Shown here one piece after another: positions 1 through 7,660 of a stretch of 14,530 nucleotides of DNA. The stretch is from contig DBKX01000229.1 in assembly GCA_002297865.1 (NCBI GenBank), forward strand, positions 6,752-21,281, in the 5' to 3' direction. The translations under genes were made by a program, and so were the position numbers. Source of the stretch: Lachnoclostridium sp. UBA739 (GTDB taxonomy: Bacteria; Bacillota_A; Clostridia; Lachnospirales; Lachnospiraceae). Within the stretch, counting starts at the first letter, position 1, and each line of letters opens with the position of its first letter. The notes beneath the pieces are model-generated. The model made no database searches. It saw nothing but the letters and a program-made list of their open reading frames with translations, and was not told where the DNA came from.

Positions 1-1730
1 ATATATAAATTCGCATAAAAGCCGTTTTTCTTTAACAAGCTTTCATGGTTCCCTTGTTCAATAATATTACCATCCTTCATAACCAGGATAATATCTGCCT
101 CGCGAATTGTAGACAAACGATGAGCTACGATAAAGCTGGTTCGTCCCTTCATCATCCTTGCAAATGCTTCCTGAATCTTTATCTCGGTTCTTGTATCAAT
201 AGAAGAAGTTGCTTCATCTAGAATCAGCATTGGAGGAAGACACAACATAACTCTTGTAATGCATAAGAGCTGTTTCTGCCCTTGTGACAAATTGCCCCCA
301 TCCTCCGAAATAATCGTTTCAAATCCATTCGGTAGACGTTTAATGAAACTGTATGCGTGTGAGGCTTTTGCTGCTTCTAACACTTCTTCATCTGTAGCAT
401 TAGGTTTTCCCATCACAATATTTTCACGAATGGTTCCTGCCTTTAACCAAGTCTCTTGTAACACCATGCCATAGCTAGCACGAAGGCTCTTTCTAGTCAC
501 TGTCTTGATATCTTGATCATCCACTTTAATTGCACCTTTATCTACATCATAAAACCGCATTAATAGATTGATTACCGTAGTTTTTCCACAACCAGTTGGC
601 CCAACAATTGCAACCCTCTCTCCTGGCTTTACTTGAAGATTTAAATCTTTGATCAGTTCACGTTCTGGTACATAAGAAAAATCAACGTGCTCCAATTTTA
701 CATTGCCATCTGCATCAGAAAGAATGATAGCATCTTCCTCTTCCTGTATCTCAGGTTCTTCTTCGATTAGTTCAAATATTCTGCCTGCACATGCCAATGC
801 ATTCTGAAGTTCTGTTACAACGCCAGAAATTTCATTAAATGGTTTTGTATACTGGTTTGCATAACTTAGAAAGCAGGAAAGCTGTCCAACAGTAAGACCT
901 CCTCGGATAACAGAAAATGCGCCTGTGATTCCTACTCCAGTATACACAAGGCTATTGATAAATCTAGTACTTGGATTTACCAAGGAGGAATAGAAAATAG
1001 CACGTAGAGAACATTTCTGTAGACGGTCATTAATTTCTGCAAACTTCTCTAAAGACTCATCTTCATGAGAAAAAGCCTGTACTACTTTCTGGTTTCCAAC
1101 CATTTCATCAATAAAAGCCGTCTGTTCTCCTCTTGTCTCCGATTGCAGCTTAAACATAGAATAGGTGCTTTTTGCAATAAAACTAGCTACTACTAGAGAA
1201 ACTGGTGTAATAATTACCACTACAAAAGTAATTTTTATGTTTACTGACACCATAAATCCGAGAGTCCCAAATATCGTAATAAGTCCTGTAAAAAGCTGTG
1301 TAAATCCCATGAGTAAGCCATCTGCAAACTGATCAACATCTGCGATGACACGACTTACTATTTCACCAGATGATTTTGTGTCTACGTATTTTAATGGAAG
1401 AATTTCTATTTTACGAATCGCTTCTGCACGAATATCCTGCACGACATGGTACGTAATTCTGTTGTTACAGACATTCATGATCCACTGTGCAAGAGCAGTT
1501 ATCCCAATCACAACAATGATTTGTTTTATTATTTTTAATACAGCAACAAAATCCACATTTCCCTTTCCCACTATCTGATCAATGGCTCTGCCTGTAAGGA
1601 TTGGTATATACAAAGAGAATGCAACAGATACTGCCGCAAATACTAAGGAAAGTACAACGAAACCCCAATACTTTTTTACATATTTCAGTACTTTTATAAA
1701 CGTTTCTTTCTGATTTTTCTTCTTATCCAT
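1..1730 (-). CDS. Heterodimeric ABC exporter, consensus-site subunit (partial, C-terminal end off the left edge)
   Basis: Half-transporter with an N-terminal six-helix type-1 exporter membrane domain (about residues 15-310) and a C-terminal ATPase domain. 576 codons are visible and a few tens are probably missing. Motifs I read: Walker A GPTGCGKTT (377-385), signature LSQGQ (481-485, not the usual LSGGQ), Walker B LILDE with catalytic Glu506, D-loop SSID and switch His537 in AHRLS. The ATG at 1728-1730 is preceded by AAAGGAGG with a 10-base gap and lies 2 bases after the stop of the partner gene, so translation is probably coupled. The intact Glu and His together with the altered signature fit the consensus subunit of a BmrCD or TM287/288-type heterodimer. 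Such pairs export drugs, lipids or peptides from the inner membrane; the substrate cannot be read here. Confidence 0.95.
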   Translation of the reverse strand, partial: MDKKKNQKETFIKVLKYVKKYWGFVVLSLVFAAVSVAFSLYIPILTGRAIDQIVGKGNVDFVAVLKIIKQIIVVIGITALAQWIMNVCNNRITYHVVQDIRAEAIRKIEILPLKYVDTKSSGEIVSRVIADVDQFADGLLMGFTQLFTGLITIFGTLGFMVSVNIKITFVVVIITPVSLVVASFIAKSTYSMFKLQSETRGEQTAFIDEMVGNQKVVQAFSHEDESLEKFAEINDRLQKCSLRAIFYSSLVNPSTRFINSLVYTGVGITGAFSVIRGGLTVGQLSCFLSYANQYTKPFNEISGVVTELQNALACAGRIFELIEEEPEIQEEEDAIILSDADGNVKLEHVDFSYVPERELIKDLNLQVKPGERVAIVGPTGCGKTTVINLLMRFYDVDKGAIKVDDQDIKTVTRKSLRASYGMVLQETWLKAGTIRENIVMGKPNATDEEVLEAAKASHAYSFIKRLPNGFETIISEDGGNLSQGQKQLLCITRVMLCLPPMLILDEATSSIDTRTEIKIQEAFARMMKGRTSFIVAHRLSTIREADIILVMKDGNIIEQGNHESLLKKNGFYANLY

Positions 1731-1732
1731 CC

Positions 1733-3478
1733 TTATTTCGCCTCCTTTGGAAACTGGGAATAATAGATTTCCTGATATACTTCGTTCTTTTCAAGCAATT
1801 CATCATGAGTACCAATTCCAGCGACGCAGCCATCATCTAACACAATGATTTTATCTGCAAACTGTATGGAAGCAGCACGCTGTGACACAATAAATACGGT
1901 CAGTTCTTTTTGCAGATTGCGAATCGCTTTTCTAAGTCTGGCATCTGTTGCAAAATCAAGTGCAGACGCACTATCATCCAGAATCAAAATCTTCGGTTTC
2001 CGAACTAAGGCACGTGCTATCGTTAAACGCTGTTTCTGTCCTCCTGATAGGTTTCTTCCACCCTGTTCGATAAGAAAATCCAGCTTGCCTTCCTTTTGTT
2101 CTACAAATTCTTTTGATTGAGATGCTTCAATTGCTTCCATTAGTTCCTTTTCTGTGGCATCGATTTTTCCCCATAACAGATTTTCTCTGATTGTTCCTTT
2201 AAATAATACTGCTTTTTGCAGTACAGTTCCAATCTGTTCACGTAATGCTTGTAAAGAATAGGTTCTTACATCTCTTCCATTAATTCGAACGCTTCCTTTC
2301 GTAACGTCATAAAACCTCGGAATCAGATTTACAAGAGAAGATTTTCCTGAGCCAGTACCTCCGATGATTCCTATGGTTTCACCACGTTTTACTTTAAAAT
2401 CAATATCCGTAAGGGATTCTTCACTTGCATTTTTATAAGTTAGACTGACATGATTAAATTCTACGATATATTCAGAATTGTCCTTTTGATTTTGCGCACT
2501 CTCCGAGCCTTCAACTTTCTCGTAAAGTTCCATGGAAGATTCCGTTGACAAAATTGATTCAACACGATTGGCGCATGCCAAAGCTTTTGTCACAAGGATA
2601 ATCAAGTTGGCTAACTTCACTAACTCCACTAGAATCTGTGACATATAGTTTACTAGGGCAATCAGTTCACCTTGTGTGATAATACCAGTATCAACACGAA
2701 TGGCTCCTGTCCACAAAAGTGCTGCTGTTGCAACATTCACCACAATGAAAGTAAGAGGATTCGTAAGTGCTGAAATTCTACCTACAAATACCTGCCAGTT
2801 GGTTAATGTCTGATTCTTTTCATCAAACTGGGCAATTTCGTCATCCTGCTTATTAAATGCACGAATGACACGAATACCAGTCAGGTTTTCTCTGGTTTTT
2901 CCCAATACATCATCAAGGCTTGACTGTACCTTTTTATAGATTGGAATTGTGATTTTCATTATGCCAAATACGATCATTGATAACACTGGAATCGTGATTA
3001 CAAATATCAGTGCTGCTTTCACATTTATGGTAAACGCCATAATCATAGCACCAAAAACGATAAATGGCGAACGAAGGAACAGACGCAATGCCATATTAAC
3101 TCCCGACTGCACCTGATTAATATCGCTTGTCATTCTTGTAATTAATGTAGATGTGCCGATGGTATCCATTTCTGTAAAAGATAAAGACTGAATATGTTCA
3201 AACAATGCATAGCGAAGCTTTGTAGAAAAACCTACTGCCGCTTTTGCCGCAAAATACTGAGCTGTGATTGAGCTGGCTAATCCCACAACGCCTAATAATA
3301 TAAGCACAAAGCACATTTTCATAATATAAGGTTTGTCTTGATTAGCAATACCTACATCTATAATCGCCGCCATTACTAACGGCACAAGCAGCTCAAAGGA
3401 TGCTTCTAAAAGTTTAAAAAGCGGTCCTAAAACACACTCCTTTTTATAGTCCTTGATATAAATAAGCAGTTTTTTCAC
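1733..3478 (-). CDS. Heterodimeric ABC exporter, degenerate-site subunit
   Basis: First gene of the exporter operon, 581 residues with a GTG start. I chose GTG at 3476-3478 over an in-frame upstream ATG (3562) because AGGAGG lies 7 bases before it, and because the extra 28 residues would be read from the cls terminator region. Residues about 15-305 form the six-helix membrane domain. The ATPase domain has Walker A GGTGSGKSS (373-381), a canonical LSGGQ signature (477-481), and Walker B ILILDD, where Asp502 replaces the catalytic Glu. The switch region reads VSQRAAS, with Gln533 replacing His. These are the hallmark losses of the degenerate subunit of a heterodimeric exporter, and the next gene carries the complementary changes. 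No regulator gene is adjacent. Confidence 0.95.
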   Translation of the reverse strand: MKKLLIYIKDYKKECVLGPLFKLLEASFELLVPLVMAAIIDVGIANQDKPYIMKMCFVLILLGVVGLASSITAQYFAAKAAVGFSTKLRYALFEHIQSLSFTEMDTIGTSTLITRMTSDINQVQSGVNMALRLFLRSPFIVFGAMIMAFTINVKAALIFVITIPVLSMIVFGIMKITIPIYKKVQSSLDDVLGKTRENLTGIRVIRAFNKQDDEIAQFDEKNQTLTNWQVFVGRISALTNPLTFIVVNVATAALLWTGAIRVDTGIITQGELIALVNYMSQILVELVKLANLIILVTKALACANRVESILSTESSMELYEKVEGSESAQNQKDNSEYIVEFNHVSLTYKNASEESLTDIDFKVKRGETIGIIGGTGSGKSSLVNLIPRFYDVTKGSVRINGRDVRTYSLQALREQIGTVLQKAVLFKGTIRENLLWGKIDATEKELMEAIEASQSKEFVEQKEGKLDFLIEQGGRNLSGGQKQRLTIARALVRKPKILILDDSASALDFATDARLRKAIRNLQKELTVFIVSQRAASIQFADKIIVLDDGCVAGIGTHDELLEKNEVYQEIYYSQFPKEAK

Positions 3479-3485
3479 TTTTGTA

Positions 3486-3491
3486 CCTCCT
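3486..3491 (-). promoter_or_regulatory. Ribosome binding site that fixes the GTG start of the degenerate-site ABC subunit
   Basis: On the minus strand AGGAGG stands 7 bases before GTG (3476-3478). No comparable site precedes the ATG at 3562, so the shorter protein is preferred. A weak TATATT at 3510-3515 could be the -10 box of the operon promoter, but I see no good -35 partner. Confidence 0.8.
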
Positions 3492-3534
3492 ATTAGATTC
3501 TTTTCCTGTAATATAGTACCACATTTTCTTATTT

Positions 3535-3572
3535 CTATAAATAAAAGAAACGCCAAAATCAATTTGACGTTT
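3535..3572 (-). terminator. Intrinsic terminator of cls
   Basis: On the minus strand, 10 bases past the cls stop, AAACGTCAAA (3572-3563) pairs with TTTGGCGTTT (3557-3548) over 10 bp with one G-U pair and a 5-base loop. A T-rich stretch TTTCTTTTATTT follows. It separates cls from the ABC exporter operon, which therefore needs its own promoter in about 60 bases. Confidence 0.75.
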
Positions 3573-3582
3573 ACAATCTATC

Positions 3583-5118
3583 TTAAAATAGAGGTGCCAG
3601 AACTTGTAAAACAGCATTTACCAAGCTACCTATTAGTCCTGACTTAATATCCTTTTTCGATACTTCACGACTCTCTTCTATTGTTTTAATAGCATCTCGT
3701 TTCAAGTCTTTTACGGCTTTCGAGCGGTAAAAAAACGTTCCACACTCAAAATGAAGATATAGACTGCGGTAATCCATGTTAATCGTTCCTACCACACCAA
3801 ATTCATCGTCACATACATAACTTTTTGCATGTAAAAATCCAGGCGTATATTCATAGATTTTGACACCTGCCTTTAGTAACGGCATATAATTAGATCTGGT
3901 TAACCGGTATGTCAGTTTCTTATCGGGTACTCCAGGTGTCACCAGACGAATATCCACTCCACGTTTGGCAGCAAGACATAGTGCTGTCTTCATTTCATTA
4001 TCCAATATTAAATACGGCGTAAAGATGTAAACATAATGTCTCGCTTGATTGATAATCTCCAAGTAGACATTTTCCGCTACTGATTCCCCATCCAGTGGCG
4101 TATCTGCAAAGGGCTGTACATATCCATCTGTGGCAAAAGGCTGCTTATGATGTACATGAGGTCGAAACTTATCTACTTCCTCATCGGTCTTTTTAAATGC
4201 ATTCCACATTTCAAGAAACATAGCTGTAAAATTCCAGACCGCTTCACCTATTACCTTAACACCAGTATCCTTCCAGTGTCCAAATCGTTCCTTTTCATTA
4301 ATATATTCATCCGAAAGATTAATTCCTCCATTAAATGCAGTGTGACCGTCAATTACGATTATTTTCCGGTGATCTCGATTATTCATAACAAGAGAAAGTA
4401 GCGGTACTACGTGATTAAATGACATGCATTTAATGCCCCGCTTCTCCATCTCCCAAACATAACCTGGTGGAAGTACCGTTAAGCAGCCCCAGTCATCGTA
4501 GATAAGGCGAACATCTAAACCTTCTTTTGCCTTACGGGTAAGAATGTCTAATATTCGGTTCCACATAATTCCTTCACTGATGATAAAATATTCAAGAAAA
4601 ATAAAATGTTCTGCTTTTTCTAGTTCTTCTAGCATACTCTCATACATTTTTTCACCGACTGGATAATAAAATACCTCTGTATTTTTGTATACTGGATAAC
4701 CACTTAAATGATTCAGATACTGACAGGTTCCTGCGGCTCGTTCTCTCAATGCCCGAACTTCATTTAGTACCAATTCCTCCTGCCTTAACTCATCTCTCCA
4801 GCGTACATGTTCTTTGTTGATAGTAGCTTGAAGTTTTCTGGATGGCTTTTTATCTCCTGACGTAAGATACAATAGCGCACCAAACAGCGGTGAAATCATG
4901 ATAATAATAAGCCATCCTATCTTAAATGCCGGATTTTCATCTTTACTTATAATCATTAACACAATTGCAACACTTAGAAATGTAAACAGTGCATTAATTA
5001 ATGCATAATGCTTTGTTAAATTGGTAAAAAAGATTACGAGCCAGGTTAATTGTATGAGAACTAATATAGCAGTAATAAAAATTCGACTATTAATTATTTG
5101 TTTGTATTTCGCTGACAT
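3583..5118 (-). CDS. cls: Cardiolipin synthase (phospholipase D family)
   Basis: Condenses two phosphatidylglycerol molecules into cardiolipin plus glycerol at the cytoplasmic membrane. The 511 residues are the usual length for bacterial Cls. Hydrophobic helices lie at about 12-32, 38-58 and 66-87, the last being the short PLD-nuclease N-terminal motif ending in LLYLTSG. Two HKD catalytic motifs are intact: HRKIIVID (His250, Lys252, Asp257), followed by AFNGGINLSDEY, and HAKSYVCD (His430, Lys432, Asp437), followed by GTINMDYRSL. The ATG at 5116-5118 has GGAGG 7 bases upstream. It is transcribed alone: a perfect -10 box lies just upstream and a terminator follows. The gene looks complete and ordinary; its promoter is the unusual part. 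Confidence 0.97.
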   Translation of the reverse strand: MSAKYKQIINSRIFITAILVLIQLTWLVIFFTNLTKHYALINALFTFLSVAIVLMIISKDENPAFKIGWLIIIMISPLFGALLYLTSGDKKPSRKLQATINKEHVRWRDELRQEELVLNEVRALRERAAGTCQYLNHLSGYPVYKNTEVFYYPVGEKMYESMLEELEKAEHFIFLEYFIISEGIMWNRILDILTRKAKEGLDVRLIYDDWGCLTVLPPGYVWEMEKRGIKCMSFNHVVPLLSLVMNNRDHRKIIVIDGHTAFNGGINLSDEYINEKERFGHWKDTGVKVIGEAVWNFTAMFLEMWNAFKKTDEEVDKFRPHVHHKQPFATDGYVQPFADTPLDGESVAENVYLEIINQARHYVYIFTPYLILDNEMKTALCLAAKRGVDIRLVTPGVPDKKLTYRLTRSNYMPLLKAGVKIYEYTPGFLHAKSYVCDDEFGVVGTINMDYRSLYLHFECGTFFYRSKAVKDLKRDAIKTIEESREVSKKDIKSGLIGSLVNAVLQVLAPLF

Positions 5119-5124
5119 AGATGA

Positions 5125-5163
5125 CCTCCATTTGCTTATGGATTATTATAGGACAAATGGAGG
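5125..5163. repeat. 10-bp perfect inverted repeat flanking the cls -10 box
   Basis: CCTCCATTTG (5125-5134) and CAAATGGAGG (5154-5163) are exact reverse complements separated by 19 bases, with arm centres 29 bp apart. The proximal arm contains the cls Shine-Dalgarno sequence, and the distal arm lies in the promoter spacer. Between them is the TATAAT of cls. If transcription starts at the predicted site, only one arm enters the mRNA, so a DNA operator is more likely than an RNA hairpin. If a longer transcript reads in from upstream, the repeat would sequester the ribosome site. Confidence 0.7.
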
Positions 5164-5173
5164 AAAATTGCTA
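5145..5173 (-). promoter_or_regulatory. Probable sigma-A promoter of cls
   Basis: A perfect TATAAT on the minus strand (5150-5145) sits 26 bases before the cls ATG. The hexamer 17 bp upstream is TAGCAA (5173-5168), only 3 of 6 to TTGACA, which suggests a promoter that is weak or needs an activator. The predicted start near 5138 gives a leader of about 20 bases. Confidence 0.5.
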
Positions 5174-5178
5174 CCTTG

Positions 5179-5203
5179 AAAAACTTGTTTCCTATAGCAA
5201 GTT
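5179..5203 (-). terminator. Short terminator-like hairpin after the RloB gene
   Basis: On the minus strand, directly after the RloB stop codon, AACTTG (5203-5198) pairs with CAAGTT (5187-5182) over a 10-base loop and runs into five Ts (5183-5179). The stem is only 6 bp and AT-rich, so termination may be partial and some read-through into cls is possible. Confidence 0.4.
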
Positions 5204-5204
5204 A

Positions 5205-6083
5205 TTAAACATCTATGTTATATTGCATCATCATTTCTAAAAGTTTCCACAGATTACACCCTACTTGCTCAATTAAACTTTCTTCATCTGATGCAAATTC
5301 TTTGGCTCTTTCCATTGCATCCCTTACATATGGCAAATAATTATCTTTAAAATTAATCCCCCCTTTGCCATGATGTGCCTTCTCTGATACTTCACGACTT
5401 ACATAAGTATGGTTATTTGATATCTTTCTATTTTCCTTTATCTCATCCATTTTTTCTTTATATTCCGTTTTTACATCAGAAAGATGAAGTAATAACCAGA
5501 ATTCAAAACAAGGATTTGCAATATAACATTGATATCCCTTTTCTCTGCAATAATCCATTACTTCTTTCAAATTATTAAGAGAATGTGTATGCCTATCTTT
5601 ATCGATTAATACGCAGAATTCATCCTCTCCTTTTTGGATTGTATGAATATGCTTTCGATATTTTATATCATATCCTATCTTTTGCAGCTCTGTAATAAAA
5701 CAGTTTCTTTGTTTTCTTGTCAACTTATCTGGATTCTTTAAAAAAACTTTCACAAACGTCATTCCATATTTCTCAATAAACTCTTTCGGAATATCCTCTG
5801 TAAAACTCTCAACTCCTAATTCCCGTAATCTTACGCATTCTTCTAGCAATTCTACTACATATTTTGGAGCACTATTATTATCACTGCTTGCTCTTTTTAG
5901 CACTTCCACATCAACTATTCCTTTTATACCAAGTTCGTTGCGATTTGCTGAAACTCCTTCAAAATATTGCTTTTCTGTCAAATTTCCCTCAACTGACAAA
6001 AAATATATCTTTTTTCTTTCAACCTTTTCATCCTCTTCTTTTCGTTCAAAGGATGTTGAAGCTAGTCGGTACTTATTTACCAT
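5205..6083 (-). CDS. rloB: RloB-family protein (Toprim-like), probable phage-defence effector
   Basis: 292 residues from the ATG at 6081-6083, chosen over an upstream in-frame ATG (6140) because GGAGG sits 6 bases before it, overlapping the end of the ATPase gene. The stop of that gene is 1 base upstream (TAATATG), so the two are translationally coupled. Family marks I recognise: an acidic motif near the N-terminus, VEGNLTEKQYF (31-41, Glu32), a central LIDKDRH (159-165, Asp161 and Asp163), and NPCFEFWLLLH (190-200). The spacing Glu, then D-x-D, resembles a Toprim nuclease fold, which is my inference. RloB proteins occur beside AAA ATPases in restriction-linked and abortive-infection loci (RloA/RloB, AbiL). 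The target is unknown. Confidence 0.85.
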   Translation of the reverse strand: MVNKYRLASTSFERKEEDEKVERKKIYFLSVEGNLTEKQYFEGVSANRNELGIKGIVDVEVLKRASSDNNSAPKYVVELLEECVRLRELGVESFTEDIPKEFIEKYGMTFVKVFLKNPDKLTRKQRNCFITELQKIGYDIKYRKHIHTIQKGEDEFCVLIDKDRHTHSLNNLKEVMDYCREKGYQCYIANPCFEFWLLLHLSDVKTEYKEKMDEIKENRKISNNHTYVSREVSEKAHHGKGGINFKDNYLPYVRDAMERAKEFASDEESLIEQVGCNLWKLLEMMMQYNIDV

Positions 6084-6084
6084 A

Positions 6085-7449
6085 TTACTCCTCCATATCA
6101 AAATCAGGTGATAGCAATGGTATTGCTCCATATCTTCCAATTAAATACTCTTTATCAATTTTCTTATCATATCTCTGCTTAAAGTCATCTAAGGAGTACA
6201 TCCTTGAACTATGATCAGGCTGCCTTTCTACAAACCATATTTCATCTTGCCTTAATAAATCTAAATCCAATAAATGTGAATCATGAGTAGTCGTGATTAA
6301 CTGCACATTCCTGTTATTAGCCATCTGATAAAAATCACTCACAAAACGTCTTGTTAAATTCGTATGAAGGCTTCTATCAATTTCATCAATTAAAATTACT
6401 CTTCCATTACAATTATCTGCAAGAAGCGGAATTAAGTCGAATAAGCGTTTGGTTCCATCCGATTCATCTTGATACTCAAATTGTTCTTCGGCATTTCCAT
6501 GATCCATTACAATTTTATTATAAATAATATTTCCATTTTCATCTTTCCGCAAATCAAATATTTGTTCATTTATTCTCATTGTCACTGGATGTTTACTTGT
6601 CTGATTTGATACTATAACCTTAATTTTTTCTGCTTCTTCCCTTGGAACTCCTTCTAAGATTTTATCAAAATTCATCTCTTCCTTCTTGCTATCTACCTTA
6701 CAAATGCCAGTATCATAATTTAACAACTTTGTTGAGAAGAATTTCCTTCTATGTGAATTTGCTGCCAATTCATTGATTCCTTCATATCTTGTACTTGGAA
6801 AAAGTACAATGATTTGATTAAACCATTCATAAACAGAAGTTATCTCTTCAAATATACCTTCTTTTCCATTCCCTCTTTGGGCAATATCACTCAAAATACT
6901 TTTTTTTCGAAATACATCTGAAATATTTTCCCCGAAATCTTCTAAATATATTTCCATTCTCATCTTTTCTAATTTTGAGCCAGATTTAATCTCTGTTGTT
7001 ACATTACTTTTTCCACTTTCATCAACAATACGATTGAATATTTCAACTTCTCTCCCACTTTTCTCAATTCTTACAAGCCATTCAGAAATCACCTCTGCTT
7101 TTGCATATGAAATTACGATACCATAGGAATATTCTTTTTCTCCTACCATCATTCGATATTCAAATACACCTGGTTGATTATATGCATCTCGCTCAATCCT
7201 AAAATGTTTCTTACTTAAATTGACTGAATCCAACCCTTCCAAAATAATATTCCTTGAAAAGTTAATCGCTCTTATTAAGTTTGTTTTTCCACCAGCATTT
7301 GCACCGAATATTAAGCTGCTTTTCAAAATCTTTCTATTCCCTATTTCTGTAACATGTTCTTTATGCCTAGCTACCTTACTAGCTAGAAAAGAAATTGTTT
7401 GTTTTTGATAAAAAGATCTGTAATTGCTTACCGCAAAACCAATGAGCAT
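6085..7449 (-). CDS. AAA/ABC-type ATPase (RloA/AbiLi-like), partner of RloB
   Basis: Cytosolic ATPase of the OLD/RecF-like class, 454 residues from the ATG at 7447-7449. An in-frame ATG 18 bases upstream (7467) is possible, but it lacks a ribosome site, while MLIGFAVSNYRSF is the usual start of this family. Motifs: Walker A GANAGGKT (49-56), an ABC-signature-like ESDGTKRL (329-336), Walker B VILIDEID (351-358) and the switch TTTHDSHLLD (386-395). The C-terminal YLIGRYGAIPLL (435-446) is typical of ATPases paired with RloB. It has no nuclease domain of its own; by analogy with the Gabija and PARIS pairs it probably senses infection and controls the RloB partner. That role is inferred. Confidence 0.88.
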   Translation of the reverse strand: MLIGFAVSNYRSFYQKQTISFLASKVARHKEHVTEIGNRKILKSSLIFGANAGGKTNLIRAINFSRNIILEGLDSVNLSKKHFRIERDAYNQPGVFEYRMMVGEKEYSYGIVISYAKAEVISEWLVRIEKSGREVEIFNRIVDESGKSNVTTEIKSGSKLEKMRMEIYLEDFGENISDVFRKKSILSDIAQRGNGKEGIFEEITSVYEWFNQIIVLFPSTRYEGINELAANSHRRKFFSTKLLNYDTGICKVDSKKEEMNFDKILEGVPREEAEKIKVIVSNQTSKHPVTMRINEQIFDLRKDENGNIIYNKIVMDHGNAEEQFEYQDESDGTKRLFDLIPLLADNCNGRVILIDEIDRSLHTNLTRRFVSDFYQMANNRNVQLITTTHDSHLLDLDLLRQDEIWFVERQPDHSSRMYSLDDFKQRYDKKIDKEYLIGRYGAIPLLSPDFDMEE

Positions 7450-7481
7450 TATAATACCTACTTTCATAATTATTTATTAAT

Positions 7482-7510
7482 ATTATACTCCAATACTATT
7501 ATAATGTGAT
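7482..7510 (-). promoter_or_regulatory. Probable promoter of the ATPase-RloB operon
   Basis: Minus strand: TATAAT (7487-7482) with ATCACA (7510-7505, 4 of 6 to TTGACA) 17 bp upstream. The start would fall near 7475, about 26 bases before the preferred ATG. The -35 lies inside the first copy of a 16-bp direct repeat. Confidence 0.55.
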
Positions 7511-7583
7511 TTTTTCTCTATGTCAATTCATGACATTGTTCTTTTTGTTTCATTTTTTTCATTTCTAGTGATTTTTTCTCTAT
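7506..7583. repeat. 16-bp direct repeat in the divergent promoter region
   Basis: GTGATTTTTTCTCTAT occurs exactly at 7506-7521 and 7568-7583, 62 bp apart, or about six helical turns. One copy overlaps the -35 of the minus-strand operon; the other ends 6 bases before the -35 of the plus-strand operon. ATGTCA-N5-TGACAT (7520-7536) lies next to the first copy. They could be binding sites for a shared regulator or the result of a local duplication. Confidence 0.6.
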
Positions 7584-7589
7584 TTTTAC

Positions 7590-7618
7590 TTGACTACAAA
7601 TACACTATTTGATATCAT
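7590..7618 (+). promoter_or_regulatory. Sigma-A promoter of the Thoeris operon
   Basis: TTGACT (7590-7595, 5 of 6) and TATCAT (7613-7618, 5 of 6) with the optimal 17-bp spacer. Transcription should start near 7625, at the left edge of the CIRCE repeat, giving a leader of about 178 bases before the first gene. Confidence 0.7.
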
Positions 7619-7622
7619 GTAA

Positions 7623-7659
7623 TTTAGTTAGCACTCTCTAATATTTAGTGCTAACTAAA
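7623..7659. promoter_or_regulatory. CIRCE operator (HrcA binding site), near-perfect
   Basis: The core TTAGCACTC-N9-TAGTGCTAA (7628-7654) matches the CIRCE consensus TTAGCACTC-N9-GAGTGCTAA at 17 of 18 positions with the exact 9-base spacer. The symmetry extends outward to 13-bp perfect arms (7623-7635 and 7647-7659). It lies directly at the predicted transcription start, the normal CIRCE position for HrcA repression of groES and hrcA operons. HrcA is not encoded in this window. No T-run follows on either strand, so the repeat is not a terminator. Binding by HrcA is inferred from the match. Confidence 0.8.
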
Positions 7660-7660
7660 A

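Noticed and set aside
3479..3562. 28-residue N-terminal extension of the degenerate-site ABC subunit.
   Set aside because: It reads through the cls terminator region and lacks a ribosome site, while the GTG at 3478 has AGGAGG at ideal distance.
7623..7659. Repeat read as a rho-independent terminator.
   Set aside because: No T-run follows on either strand and the core matches CIRCE with the exact spacer at a promoter, so an operator fits better.
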